A stretch of DNA of 26,698 bases from Sulfurospirillum sp. (GCA_003978455.1 QNZT01000077.1:1-26698); one strand, 5' to 3'. Positions 6,780 to 14,437 are shown, counted from the stretch's first letter. Notes: generated from the letters alone by a model not told the origin. Translations and numbers: made by a program.

Positions 6780-7301
6780 ATGGATATAAGTAAAATCAAA
6801 CCGGGTTCCAATCCCGATAAAGTCAACGCACTAATCGAGATCCCCTACGGCTCGAATATCAAATACGAACTTGATAAAGAGAGTGGCGCGGTAGTGGTAG
6901 ACAGAATCCTCTACTCAGCGATGTATTACCCCGCAAACTACGGTTTCGTACCCAACACACTGGCCGCTGACGGTGATCCGGTTGATATACTGGTACTGAA
7001 TGAGAACACTTTTCAGGCTGGATCTGTCATCGCCTGTCGTCTGATCGGTGTACTCATGATGGAAGATGAAGCGGGTATGGATGAAAAACTGGTCGCTGTA
7101 CCGGTAACCAAAATAGACCCGACATATGACGGAGTGGAGTCACTGGAAGACCTCCCCAAAGCAACACTCGACAAAATCAAAAACTTCTTTGAAACCTACA
7201 AAACACTCGAACCCAACAAATGGGTCAAAGTAAAAGAGTTTCAAAACAAAGAAGCGGCGAAAAAGATGCTACAACAAGCGATCGACGCATATAAAGGATA
7301 A
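6780..7301 (+). CDS. ppa: Inorganic pyrophosphatase, family I
   Basis: Soluble family I inorganic pyrophosphatase hydrolysing PPi to two phosphates, which drives biosynthetic reactions. The 173-residue length is usual for bacterial enzymes. Signatures are IPYGSNIKYELDK, LYSAMYYPANYGFVPNT, the ADGDPVDILVL active-site motif (D64, D66, D69 as metal ligands), KIDPTYDGVESLEDLP and KTLEPNKWVKVKEF. The start abuts the previous stop, and a GGAG ribosome site lies in the last codons of that gene. In Helicobacter pylori ppa sits next to aspS-adk (from memory); here about 5.5 kb separates them. Confidence 0.97.
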   Translation: MDISKIKPGSNPDKVNALIEIPYGSNIKYELDKESGAVVVDRILYSAMYYPANYGFVPNTLAADGDPVDILVLNENTFQAGSVIACRLIGVLMMEDEAGMDEKLVAVPVTKIDPTYDGVESLEDLPKATLDKIKNFFETYKTLEPNKWVKVKEFQNKEAAKKMLQQAIDAYKG

Positions 7302-7326
7302 AAATCCAAATAAATGTGCGATAAAA

Positions 7327-7397
7327 ACGCCGCGTGAGCCTGCTGCTGAAGCAAACACAGCGTTAGCGTAGCCTCAGGGGCTTTGCTCCTGCGGCGT
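7327..7397. repeat. Palindromic intergenic element after ppa
   Basis: acgccgcgtgagc at 7327-7339 is complementary to gctcctgcggcgt at 7385-7397 at 11 of 13 positions. Inside, gctgctgaagc (7342-7352 region) pairs imperfectly with gcctcaggggc (7371-7381), leaving a loop near gcgttagcgtag. On the minus strand the hairpin is followed by TTTTT (7322-7326), so it could stop leftward antisense transcription. On the plus strand no T-run follows. Confidence 0.65.
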
Positions 7398-7428
7398 AAT
7401 CAGAATACAAAATTCTTCATGTTAAAAT

Positions 7429-7442
7429 ACTCCTTTAAGGAG
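7429..7442 (+). promoter_or_regulatory. Ribosome site of rnase T2 gene inside a small palindrome
   Basis: The segment actcctttaaggag contains AAGGAG, 7 bases before the ATG at 7450. CTCCTT immediately before it is its own complement, so the ribosome site could pair with the neighbouring bases. The hairpin has almost no loop, so an intermolecular or DNA-level palindrome is equally possible. Confidence 0.45.
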
Positions 7443-7449
7443 AAAGAAC

Positions 7450-8151
7450 ATGAAAAAGAAATTATCTCTATTTTCGTTTATACTACTATTGGCTTCTGCT
7501 CTGATAGGTTTTCAATACAGCAACAAATATCATCAAAAACAACATATAACACAGGTCTCGACCAACAACCTGCTTGCAATCAGCTGGCAAAACGCTTTTT
7601 GTCAGACCCACCAAAATAAGAGAGAGTGCAGAAATGTCAAGCCCGGTCATTACAGTGCTTCGCATTTTACACTGCACGGGCTCTGGCCGCAGCCGCGCAG
7701 TAAACAAAATTGTCGGGGGACTCGAAAAGTCTATCTTCCAAAGCCGCTCTATCAGGAGTTGCTAAAGGTGATGCCTGCGGCGAAAAGCGGTCTGCACAAA
7801 CACGAATGGAAAAAGCATGGTACTTGCTACGGGAAAAAACCTGAAGGCTATTTTGCAGATGCGATTTACTTGATCAACCAGATTAACCGTTCTGAAGTTA
7901 GAGATCTGTTTGCAAAAAATGTCGGCAAAACGCTGACAAAAGAGCAGGTGAGGTTCGCATTTGACAGGGCATTTGGCAAAGGGAGCGGACGTAAAGTGAA
8001 AATGGTCTGCAATAGGGGTTTGATCACCGAGCTCTGGATCAATCTAAAAGGGAAGATCGATGAAAAGAGTAGTCTCTCAGACCTTTTGAAGAGAGCGCCT
8101 ATCGCCAAAGGCGGTTGTCAAAGAGGAAAAGTGGACGCAGTGGGGTTTTAG
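7450..8151 (+). CDS. Secreted ribonuclease T2 family (RNase I-like)
   Basis: A 233-residue RNase T2 family endoribonuclease that cleaves single-stranded RNA through 2',3'-cyclic phosphates, expected in the periplasm. The N-terminus is a signal peptide (MKKK then a hydrophobic run to about residue 20). Catalytic segment CAS I is FTLHGLWP with His76, and CAS II is KHEWKKHGTC with His118, Glu119 and His123; all three catalytic residues are present. Paired cysteines (C51, C60, C88, C126 and near the C-terminus) fit the disulfide pattern of the family. A strong AAGGAG stands 7 bases before the ATG. It is a single gene flanked by a palindromic repeat and the oppositely oriented tRNA-Asn. Likely used for scavenging nucleotides from external RNA (inference). 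Confidence 0.93.
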   Translation: MKKKLSLFSFILLLASALIGFQYSNKYHQKQHITQVSTNNLLAISWQNAFCQTHQNKRECRNVKPGHYSASHFTLHGLWPQPRSKQNCRGTRKVYLPKPLYQELLKVMPAAKSGLHKHEWKKHGTCYGKKPEGYFADAIYLINQINRSEVRDLFAKNVGKTLTKEQVRFAFDRAFGKGSGRKVKMVCNRGLITELWINLKGKIDEKSSLSDLLKRAPIAKGGCQRGKVDAVGF

Positions 8152-8155
8152 GGGA

Positions 8156-8231
8156 TGGCTCCGGGTGAAGGACTCGAACCAACGACCAAGTGATTAACAG
8201 CCACCTGCTCTACCAACTGAGCTAACCCGGA
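8156..8231 (-). tRNA. tRNA-Asn (anticodon GTT), CCA encoded
   Basis: Reading the minus strand gives acceptor TCCGGGT pairing with ACCCGGA, the D-arm AGCTCAGTTGGTAGAGC, an anticodon arm with GTT in ctGTTaat, and the TPsiC sequence GGTTCGAGTCC. The 3' end is G then an encoded CCA. The length is 76 bases. All four stems pair. The gene lies on the minus strand between the RNase T2 gene and truD. Confidence 0.97.
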
Positions 8232-8260
8232 ACAATCCTGCTTTGTAAGCAAGAGACATA

Positions 8261-8289
8261 ATTATAGAGAAAAAAAGAGTTTTTGTCAA
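8261..8289 (-). promoter_or_regulatory. Consensus sigma-70 promoter for tRNA-Asn
   Basis: On the minus strand TTGACA (8289-8284) is followed by a 17-base spacer and TATAAT (8266-8261), both exact consensus hexamers. The tRNA begins 29 bases further on. Such a perfect -35 box is rare among epsilonproteobacterial mRNA promoters but expected for a stable-RNA gene. Confidence 0.9.
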
Positions 8290-8348
8290 GTAGAAATAAA
8301 ATAAAAAACTAATATTTATATTTAATGTTACTATATTTCACAATAACT

Positions 8349-9437
8349 TTAGAACTCCAGCTGGTGTGTCAGCTCTTCCAGAAAGGTGGTGGCGTATGAG
8401 CCTTTGGGGAGGGTGAAGTTGAGTTCGAACCATGCCTGCTCCTCTTTGTAGTTACTCTCTATATCCTCCGCCCAGATCCAGGCGAAGCGGCGTGTGCCGT
8501 GCATCTTGTCGCAAAATCCTTCACACTCTTTGGTGATATCTTTTTCATAGTTTCCGGCAAGTCCGGTGGCGTTTTGTGCTTTTTTGCCGGCGAGGAGTCC
8601 TGTCGGGGTGATCTGCTTGCGGTGAAATCTCAGACTCTCCGCTTCGAGGTCTTCACACAGGAACATCCTGCCGTGGGGGTAGTGGTGCATCAGCTCTCCG
8701 GGAAGGAGTTTGAAAAAGGCGGGTTGCGCCTTGATCTGTTTGATGGTCTCTTTGGGGAAGTTAAAGAGGTCGAAAAGCTCTTTTTCACTGAATGAGTCGA
8801 AGAGTTTGCTGATCTCGACACGTTTGGAGAGCCAGAGGTTGAAGAGGTGGCTCTGGTAGGCGGAGATGAAGAAGTTGCGCATCTTTTTGTTTCGCTCTCT
8901 GATTTTTCCTTCCAGGATCCCTTTGCCTCTTTCAAAGTTGTTTCCCTCACGACCGAAACGCTGGTATCCGAAGTAGTTGGGAAAACCCTCTTTGTCCATG
9001 ATTTTGAGGATATTTTGCATCATGAGTGCTTCGGTGGGATTTACCTTTTTGAGACGGATAAAGAAACGGTTGCCTTTGAGGTGTCCGGTTTTGATTTTGT
9101 TGTTGTGGTAGGTGGATTCAAGGATTTTGATCTTTTCATGAGAGAAGTTTTCAAACGCTTTTTCATACTTTTTGAGGATGGAGATGTATTGGATCGTCAT
9201 ACCGTCCTTGTCCTTGAGACCGGCGTATCCGAACTCTCTCAGCTTCGCTCCGCTGACTTCACTGAATATCTGCAGCATCCCCCAGGTGGTGAGGTCTTTT
9301 TTGCGTACTTTGAGGATGAGGTGTTCGCCCTCACCGCTAAATCCGTAAAGCGGTACTTCGCTGACGACGAAATCTTTGCTGTTTTTGGTGAAGTGGGTAT
9401 GCAGCGGGGTGTGGCTGAGGTAAAAGAGGCGGTTCAT
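8349..9437 (-). CDS. truD: tRNA pseudouridine(13) synthase TruD
   Basis: TruD converts U13 of certain tRNAs to pseudouridine in the cytoplasm. From the chosen start (MNRLFYLSH) the protein has 362 residues. Signatures are KDFVVSEVPLYGFSGEGEHLILKVRKK at the N-terminus, the catalytic FGYAGLKDKDGMT with Asp76, then RFFIRLKKV, NYFGYQRFG and FFISAYQSHLFNLWLS, in the TruD order including the TRUD insertion region. The open frame extends 23 codons upstream into thiL, but GGAG lies just before ATG 9437 and homologues start there. The ATG is one base after the thiL stop (9441-9439), so the pair is a coupled operon. The distance to the tRNA promoter downstream is short. Confidence 0.95.
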   Translation of the reverse strand: MNRLFYLSHTPLHTHFTKNSKDFVVSEVPLYGFSGEGEHLILKVRKKDLTTWGMLQIFSEVSGAKLREFGYAGLKDKDGMTIQYISILKKYEKAFENFSHEKIKILESTYHNNKIKTGHLKGNRFFIRLKKVNPTEALMMQNILKIMDKEGFPNYFGYQRFGREGNNFERGKGILEGKIRERNKKMRNFFISAYQSHLFNLWLSKRVEISKLFDSFSEKELFDLFNFPKETIKQIKAQPAFFKLLPGELMHHYPHGRMFLCEDLEAESLRFHRKQITPTGLLAGKKAQNATGLAGNYEKDITKECEGFCDKMHGTRRFAWIWAEDIESNYKEEQAWFELNFTLPKGSYATTFLEELTHQLEF

Positions 9438-9438
9438 G

Positions 9439-10272
9439 TTACTCCTGCGTCTGAAAATGGTTCTCCGGACATACACTCTCATAGGTGCCGTCTGTCGCCG
9501 TAGCAAATACGGTGAAAGGTGTGTCGTGTTTCCGGGCTATTTTCTTTAGTGTATCCAAATTTTCGGGATCAAAAGTAAAAAGGATTTCGTACTCCTCTCC
9601 ACTGCAGAGTTCCTCCCGGGAAATGTTACGATTAAACGCAAATCCGACGCAGTTGAGCTTACTCAGTCTTGAGAGGTCTTTGCTCAGTCCGTCGGAGATG
9701 TCCAGTGCCGCATGGATATAGGGTGCAGCTTCATACATAAAGTCCGCTCTGAGCTGGGGTCGGATAAATCTGGAAGAGGAGGGGATCGTGCCGCCCGAGA
9801 GCAGTCTCCGCAGATCTCTTCCGACACTGCCGAGTCTGCCGGTATAGGCTGTGAGATCCCCCTTTTGTACGCCTCTTCGGTAGAGAGGATTTTGTGTGTG
9901 TGAGATGAGTGTGACGGAGATGTTCAGCTTCTCTCCTGCAATCGTGTCGCCACCGATGATCTCAAAGTGATAGTCGTTTGCCGCTTCGAGAAATCCCTCA
10001 GCGAGTGTTTCGAGCTGCTGCGGTGAGAAGTCGGAGGGTATTTCGATACCGATGAGTGCATAGCGTACTTTTGCGTTCATGACGATTGCGTCGGAGATAT
10101 TGACCAGCATACTCTTGTATGCGATCTCCTTCAGGCTCATCCAGGTTCTCTTAAAGTGGATATCCTCGAAAAAGAGATCTTTGCTATAAACAGTGTCACC
10201 GATCACAGCACCGTCGTCTCCGATCTGCAGGGAGGGGAACTGGTTGATAAAATAACTCTCTTTATCTTTCAT
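9439..10272 (-). CDS. thiL: Thiamine-monophosphate kinase
   Basis: ThiL phosphorylates thiamine monophosphate to the active cofactor thiamine diphosphate. The 277-residue protein is slightly short for the family (about 310-330) but complete in motifs: IGDDGAVI at 17-24, VYSKDLFFEDIHF with the conserved acidic residues, NISDAIVM, IIGGDTIAG, the glycine-rich YTGRLGSVGRDL, DISDGLSKDL and the C-terminal GEEYEILFTF. The start is the ATG at 10272; no ribosome site precedes it, and a TATACT box ends only 6 bases upstream, so the mRNA may be leaderless. It is followed directly by truD. Confidence 0.94.
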   Translation of the reverse strand: MKDKESYFINQFPSLQIGDDGAVIGDTVYSKDLFFEDIHFKRTWMSLKEIAYKSMLVNISDAIVMNAKVRYALIGIEIPSDFSPQQLETLAEGFLEAANDYHFEIIGGDTIAGEKLNISVTLISHTQNPLYRRGVQKGDLTAYTGRLGSVGRDLRRLLSGGTIPSSSRFIRPQLRADFMYEAAPYIHAALDISDGLSKDLSRLSKLNCVGFAFNRNISREELCSGEEYEILFTFDPENLDTLKKIARKHDTPFTVFATATDGTYESVCPENHFQTQE

Positions 10273-10278
10273 GAAGAG

Positions 10279-10284
10279 AGTATA
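10279..10284 (-). promoter_or_regulatory. TATACT -10 box directly before thiL (possible leaderless start)
   Basis: On the minus strand TATACT occupies 10284-10279, with six bases to the ATG at 10272. A transcript starting the usual 7 bases after the -10 box would begin at or next to the A of the ATG. No Shine-Dalgarno-like purine run lies in between (ctcttc). Confidence 0.4.
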
Positions 10285-10324
10285 GCATAGAATAGCTCAC
10301 GCTTTATCACACGGGGACTATGAT

Positions 10325-10651
10325 ATGAATCTGCAAGAGACACTAAATATCTTTATAAAAGATCTCGAAGAGAGACGTTTTTACGATGCACATGAAGATA
10401 TGGAAGCCTACTGGCATACCATACGCAAAACAGACCATCCTCTGAAAAATCTCTGCAAAGGCTTTATCAACGGGGCGACTGCGTTTGAATTGATTCGGCT
10501 GGAGCGGTATGATGCTGCCGGCAGGGTTTGGAAAACGTACGAAAAGTATCTTCTCTTACTCGATGAGGATATCGAAGCGTATCCGTTGTTCATGAAAGCA
10601 TATAATATATTGTATAGCTTATATCAAAAACATCAGGATATTTTAAAATAA
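10325..10651 (+). CDS. DUF309 domain protein
   Basis: A 108-residue soluble helical protein matching the DUF309 family (PF03745). The diagnostic region is LEERRFYDAHEDMEAYWH (F-x-x-A/E-HE-x-x-E-x-x-W), followed by KGFINGATAFELIRLERYDAAGRVWKTYEKYL, where a short second helix pair packs onto the first. The function of the family is unknown. It has GGGGA about 7 bases before the ATG. It diverges from thiL with only 52 bases between the starts and is followed by a 142-base A+T-rich region before sdhA, so it is likely a single-gene transcript. Confidence 0.85.
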   Translation: MNLQETLNIFIKDLEERRFYDAHEDMEAYWHTIRKTDHPLKNLCKGFINGATAFELIRLERYDAAGRVWKTYEKYLLLLDEDIEAYPLFMKAYNILYSLYQKHQDILK

Positions 10652-10689
10652 TATCTATATAAGAAATTATTATTAAATCCTTACAAAAC

Positions 10690-10726
10690 GTAACATTTTA
10701 AACCTGGATAATATATAAAATGTAAC
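10690..10726. promoter_or_regulatory. Inverted repeat upstream of sdhA (possible operator)
   Basis: gtaacatttta at 10690-10700 and taaaatgtaac at 10716-10726 are inverted repeats with 10 of 11 positions matching and a 15-base spacer. The centre lies about 59 bases before the start predicted from the -10 box at 10755-10760, a position used by activators. No known motif is recognised. Confidence 0.4.
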
Positions 10727-10754
10727 TTTTTGTATATTTTTAGTCGCGCTCCAC

Positions 10755-10760
10755 TATAAT
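10755..10760 (+). promoter_or_regulatory. -10 box of the sdhABE operon
   Basis: A perfect TATAAT lies 33 bases before the sdhA ATG, in the sequence actataatatt. AAGGA at 10781-10785, 8 bases before the start codon, is the ribosome site. The upstream region is very A+T-rich and no -35 hexamer stands out. Confidence 0.6.
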
Positions 10761-10793
10761 ATTAAAAATTTCTATTTTTAAAGGACAGGCTTA

Positions 10794-12512
10794 ATGAGCA
10801 TACCGATTCATACATACGATGCTGTTATAGTAGGTGCGGGACTTGCGGGACTTGCGGCTGCCAGAGAGCTCAAGAGACAGGGAAAAAATGTTGTTGTTTT
10901 AACCAAGCTTCATCCGCTGAGATCACACTCCGGCGCAGCGCAGGGCGGTATCAACGCCGCTTTTGCAAAAGATGACAGCGTAGAGTTGCATGAATTTGAC
11001 ACCGTCAAAGGGAGTGACTACCTTGCCGATCAGGATGCTGTCGAGTTTATGTGTCAGACAGCGCCCGAAGCGGTACGCTGGGCAGAACATATGGGTGCGG
11101 TTTTCAGCAGAACACCGGAGGGGAAGATTGCACAGCGTCCGTTTGGCGGGCAGTCCCATCCGAGAGCCTGTTTCGCGAAAGACAGAACCGGTCTGACGCT
11201 GCTGCAGACCATCTTCGAGCAGGCAAACCGTCTGGATGTCGATTTTAAAGATGAGTGGTATGTCTCCGACATCATCTATGATGAAGAGAGCGGAACCGTA
11301 AACGGTGTCGTGGCATACGATATCAAAACAAGCGAGCCGGCAATCTTCAATGCCAAAGCGGTTATGTTCGCGACCGGCGGATACGGAAGAGCCTTCAAGA
11401 TCAATTCCAATGCCCACGCCAATACGGGAGATGCGCTTTCCATCGTCGCGAGACACGGATTGCCGCTGGAAGATATGGAGTTTGTACAGTTCCACCCGAC
11501 AGGACTTGCGGGTACCGGTATATTGATGAGTGAAGCGGCACGCGGGGAGGGCGGTAAACTGCTCAACTCTCTGGGTGAGCGTTTCATGGAAAAGTATGCT
11601 CCGGACAAGATGGAGCTCGCACCGCGCGACCTTGTCAGCCGTTCGATTACGCAGGAGATTCTGGAGGGAAGGGGTGTCGGTCCTAACAAAGATGCGGTCT
11701 ATCTCGACCTGACACATCTGGGTGAAGAGAAGATCATGGAAAGACTTCCTGAACTGCGCGATCTGGCACTGACATTTCTCGGTCTGGATATGATCAAAGA
11801 GCCTATCATGATCGCTGCGACGGCACACTACTCTATGGGTGGTATTCCGGTGACGATCGCAGGGCATGTCAGGAAAAATCCGAACGAAACCGTAACCGGT
11901 TTTTATGCGGCGGGTGAGTGTTCATGTGTGAGTGTACACGGTGCGAACAGACTGGGTGCGAACTCAGTGCTTGAAGCGTTGCTGTTCGGACGCCATGTGG
12001 GCAACACGATCGCAGCCGATCTGGATCATCTGGAGTTGAAACCGGCGAAAGAGAGCGATGCGGATCATGCGATCCAGGAGATCGAAACCATCATCAAAAA
12101 CAACGGTATGGAGAGAGTACCGGAGATTCGTACCGAACTCCAGAGTACGATGACTGAAAATGCCGGCGTTTTCAGAACGGCGGAATCTCTGCAAAAGCAG
12201 AAAGAGATCATCAAATCGCTTCAAGAAAGATACAAAAATATCCGCATCGATGACAAAAGCAAAGTCTATAACACCGACCTTCAGGAAGCGATCGAGCTTG
12301 GGCATATGCTTGACTATGCCGCGTTTATCGTCGAAGGGGCACTGGCAAGAAAAGAGAGTCGCGGGGCGCATTTCAGAAACGACTATACCAAAAGAGACGA
12401 CAAAAAGTATCTGAAACATACCTATGCCTATATGGGTAAAAGAGGCGCTATCAAATTAGAATATGCAGATGTGGTTTTAGGCAAGTTTGAACCACAAGAA
12501 CGAACTTACTAG
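10794..12512 (+). CDS. sdhA: Fumarate reductase/succinate dehydrogenase flavoprotein subunit (SdhA of SdhABE type)
   Basis: The FAD subunit that interconverts fumarate and succinate. In 572 residues it has the dinucleotide fold VIVGAGLAGLAAAREL at 11-26, and RSHSGAAQGGIN where His45 is the covalent FAD-attachment residue. Further on are RPFGGQSHPRACFAKDRTG, FHPTGLAGTGILMSEAARGEGG with the catalytic His/Arg region, HYSMGGIPV and GANRLGANSVLEAL. There is no twin-arginine leader, unlike the periplasmic MfrA of Wolinella and Campylobacter, so it should face the cytoplasm. sdhB and the CCG subunit follow within 9 and 2 bases. In a chemolithoautotroph it would serve the reductive TCA cycle as fumarate reductase (inference). 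The direction cannot be told from sequence, so frdA or mfrA are alternative names. Confidence 0.93.
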   Translation: MSIPIHTYDAVIVGAGLAGLAAARELKRQGKNVVVLTKLHPLRSHSGAAQGGINAAFAKDDSVELHEFDTVKGSDYLADQDAVEFMCQTAPEAVRWAEHMGAVFSRTPEGKIAQRPFGGQSHPRACFAKDRTGLTLLQTIFEQANRLDVDFKDEWYVSDIIYDEESGTVNGVVAYDIKTSEPAIFNAKAVMFATGGYGRAFKINSNAHANTGDALSIVARHGLPLEDMEFVQFHPTGLAGTGILMSEAARGEGGKLLNSLGERFMEKYAPDKMELAPRDLVSRSITQEILEGRGVGPNKDAVYLDLTHLGEEKIMERLPELRDLALTFLGLDMIKEPIMIAATAHYSMGGIPVTIAGHVRKNPNETVTGFYAAGECSCVSVHGANRLGANSVLEALLFGRHVGNTIAADLDHLELKPAKESDADHAIQEIETIIKNNGMERVPEIRTELQSTMTENAGVFRTAESLQKQKEIIKSLQERYKNIRIDDKSKVYNTDLQEAIELGHMLDYAAFIVEGALARKESRGAHFRNDYTKRDDKKYLKHTYAYMGKRGAIKLEYADVVLGKFEPQERTY

Positions 12513-12521
12513 GATATAACG

Positions 12522-13508
12522 ATGGTAAAAGAAGATAAAAAGAAATTATTGTTTAATGTTTTCAGATTTAACAGTGAGACGGACTATTTGCCTCATTATG
12601 ACAAAATCGAGATGGAAGTAGGTTCGGGCGAAGTTGTTCTGGATGTACTGAACCGTATCAAATGGGAGCATGACGGGTCGTTTTCCTACAGAAGAAGTTG
12701 TCGTCACGGTATCTGCGGTTCCTGTGCCGTCAAGGTAAACGGCAAAGCGACACTCGCGTGTAAAGACAGGGTGGCAGATCTTGTCGAGACGTTCGGTGAA
12801 GAGTTGACGATAGAGCCTCAGAACAAAGCCAGAGCGATCAAGGATATGGTCATCGACAAGAAAGATTTCTGGACAAAATACAACACTGTCGAACCCTATC
12901 TCGAAACAGAGATCGATGAACATCCGACTATGGAAAACATCGTCAAACCGGAATTTGTGGAAAAGATCGACGATGCGGATTACTGTATTCAGTGCGGTAA
13001 CTGCTACTACGCCTGTCCGTCTGTGCAGGCAAACGAAGACTACCTCGGACCTGCGGCACTGGCGCTGACCTACCGATTCAACGCTGATATCAGAGATGAG
13101 GGCAAACGTGACAGGCTTGAAACTGTCAATGAGATCGGTCCCGGTATCTGGGACTGTGTCAAGTGTTTTGAGTGTGCTGAAGCGTGTCCCAAAGAGCTCG
13201 ACCCTATCGGCAAGATCACCAAACTGCATCTTCAGACATTTGAAGAGGGTATGGCAAAAGACAATGTCGCCGTACGTCACGCTGTCGGATTTAAATGGTC
13301 CATCGAAAAACACGGTCTGCTCGACGAGGGTGAACTGGTGAAATATTCTGAAGGTTTGATCGGCGTGCTCAAACACGTACCTGAAGCGATTGCGATGTAT
13401 AAAAAAGGCAAGATTGTCATGCCTTGGAATATGCCGAAATCTAAAAATCTCGATGAGATCAAAACATTAGTAAAATCAGCTTCCACTGCGAAGTTCAAGG
13501 GGAAATAA
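12522..13508 (+). CDS. sdhB: Fumarate reductase/succinate dehydrogenase iron-sulfur subunit
   Basis: The electron-transfer subunit linking SdhA flavin to the membrane-side subunit. Over 328 residues it carries the plant-ferredoxin [2Fe-2S] ligands C60, C65, C68 and C80 (SCRHGICGSCAV...ATLAC) and a first bacterial-ferredoxin motif CIQCGNCYYACP (C155, C158, C161, C165). A second motif is CVKCFECAEACP (C212, C215, C218, C222). Classical SdhB/FrdB has a non-cysteine at the position of C215 and holds a [3Fe-4S] there; the added cysteine predicts [4Fe-4S], as reported for archaeal type-E enzymes. The C-terminus is longer than E. coli SdhB (about 240). The ribosome site AGGA overlaps the sdhA stop. 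It is followed by sdhE after 2 bases. Confidence 0.93.
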   Translation: MVKEDKKKLLFNVFRFNSETDYLPHYDKIEMEVGSGEVVLDVLNRIKWEHDGSFSYRRSCRHGICGSCAVKVNGKATLACKDRVADLVETFGEELTIEPQNKARAIKDMVIDKKDFWTKYNTVEPYLETEIDEHPTMENIVKPEFVEKIDDADYCIQCGNCYYACPSVQANEDYLGPAALALTYRFNADIRDEGKRDRLETVNEIGPGIWDCVKCFECAEACPKELDPIGKITKLHLQTFEEGMAKDNVAVRHAVGFKWSIEKHGLLDEGELVKYSEGLIGVLKHVPEAIAMYKKGKIVMPWNMPKSKNLDEIKTLVKSASTAKFKGK

Positions 13509-13510
13509 TT

Positions 13511-14389
13511 ATGGCAAAACTGAAATATGCACTCTATACGGGATGTACAGCACGAGAGAGTACGCCTGAACTTTTAAAATCGACACTTGCGATCGCCGAA
13601 GCGCTGGATATCGAACTGGTACTTCTGGATGAAGCATCCTGCTGCGGTGCGAGCCATTTGCAGGATTTCGACGATATGCTTTCGCTGACACTCAATGCCA
13701 GAAATATCTGCTATGCGGAAAAACTGGGATTGACAATGGTTACGATCTGTAACACGTGCCAGCTCAATACGGGCATGACCAAAGATCGTCTCGACAGCAA
13801 TGAAAAACTGAAAGCCGAAGTCAACAAGCGCCTCTCCGAAGTGGGGCTGGAGTATAAAGGTACGAGTGAAGTGAAGCACTTCCTCTATGCACTGGTGGAT
13901 GATCTCGGACTCGATGCTATCGCTGAAAAAGTGGTAAAACCGCTGACCGATATGCAGATTGCCGCTTTTTACGGCTGTCACAATATCCGTCCAAGCCATC
14001 TGCAACACAAAAGCAACGGCGGGGAAAATCCGTATGCTCCGGACTCTATCGACAGGTTGATAGTCGCGCTCGGCGGGAAAAATGTCGAGTATGAACACAA
14101 AAACAAATGTTGTGGATTTCATGTAGAGCTGCAAGCGCCGAAAACCGCCAACAGACTCTCCGGTGACGCGATGCTCGATGCGATCGACCAGGGTGCAGAG
14201 ACCATCGTCACACCGTGTCCTCTGTGCCACCTGCGTATGGATGTACAGCAGCACAATATCGCCAAAGAGATGGGACGGGAGATCGATATCCCTGTTCTGC
14301 ACCTGCCTCAGATGGTCGGTCTGGCACTCGGTATCGCGCCTCAGAAGCTGGGACTTCAGCACAACGTCGCAGACGTCACTTTCGTATAA
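13511..14389 (+). CDS. sdhE: CCG-domain subunit of SdhABE/MfrABE-type fumarate reductase (HdrB-like)
   Basis: A heterodisulfide-reductase-B-like subunit replacing the haem/quinone membrane subunits of classical complex II. Two complete CCG modules are visible in 292 residues. The first has C12, CCG at 44-46, and C80 with C83 (CNTC); the second has C156 (YGCHNIRPSH), CCG at 200-202 and C236 with C239 (CPLC). These bind an unusual [4Fe-4S] cluster in HdrB-type proteins. No transmembrane segment is obvious, so membrane contact would be through an amphipathic helix or partner. It has aagggg before the ATG and directly follows sdhB. Called MfrE in Wolinella and SdhC/E in type-E enzymes. A hairpin follows the stop. 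Confidence 0.92.
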   Translation: MAKLKYALYTGCTARESTPELLKSTLAIAEALDIELVLLDEASCCGASHLQDFDDMLSLTLNARNICYAEKLGLTMVTICNTCQLNTGMTKDRLDSNEKLKAEVNKRLSEVGLEYKGTSEVKHFLYALVDDLGLDAIAEKVVKPLTDMQIAAFYGCHNIRPSHLQHKSNGGENPYAPDSIDRLIVALGGKNVEYEHKNKCCGFHVELQAPKTANRLSGDAMLDAIDQGAETIVTPCPLCHLRMDVQQHNIAKEMGREIDIPVLHLPQMVGLALGIAPQKLGLQHNVADVTFV

Positions 14390-14397
14390 ACAAAGAT

Positions 14398-14425
14398 GTA
14401 TCCTCTCTCCTCATGAGGAGGATAC
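14398..14425 (+). terminator. Hairpin after sdhE (putative terminator)
   Basis: gtatcctc (14398-14405) pairs perfectly with gaggatac (14418-14425); the loop itself holds the palindrome cctcatgagg. It starts 8 bases after the sdhE stop. Only a mixed A/T stretch follows (cttactatat), so it could be a protective 3' stem rather than a true intrinsic terminator. Confidence 0.5.
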
Positions 14426-14437
14426 GCTTACTATATA

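Noticed and set aside
9438..9506. Longer start for truD (23 extra codons)
   Set aside because: It overlaps the 3' end of thiL and is Arg-rich; ATG 9437 has a GGAG site and fits homologues.
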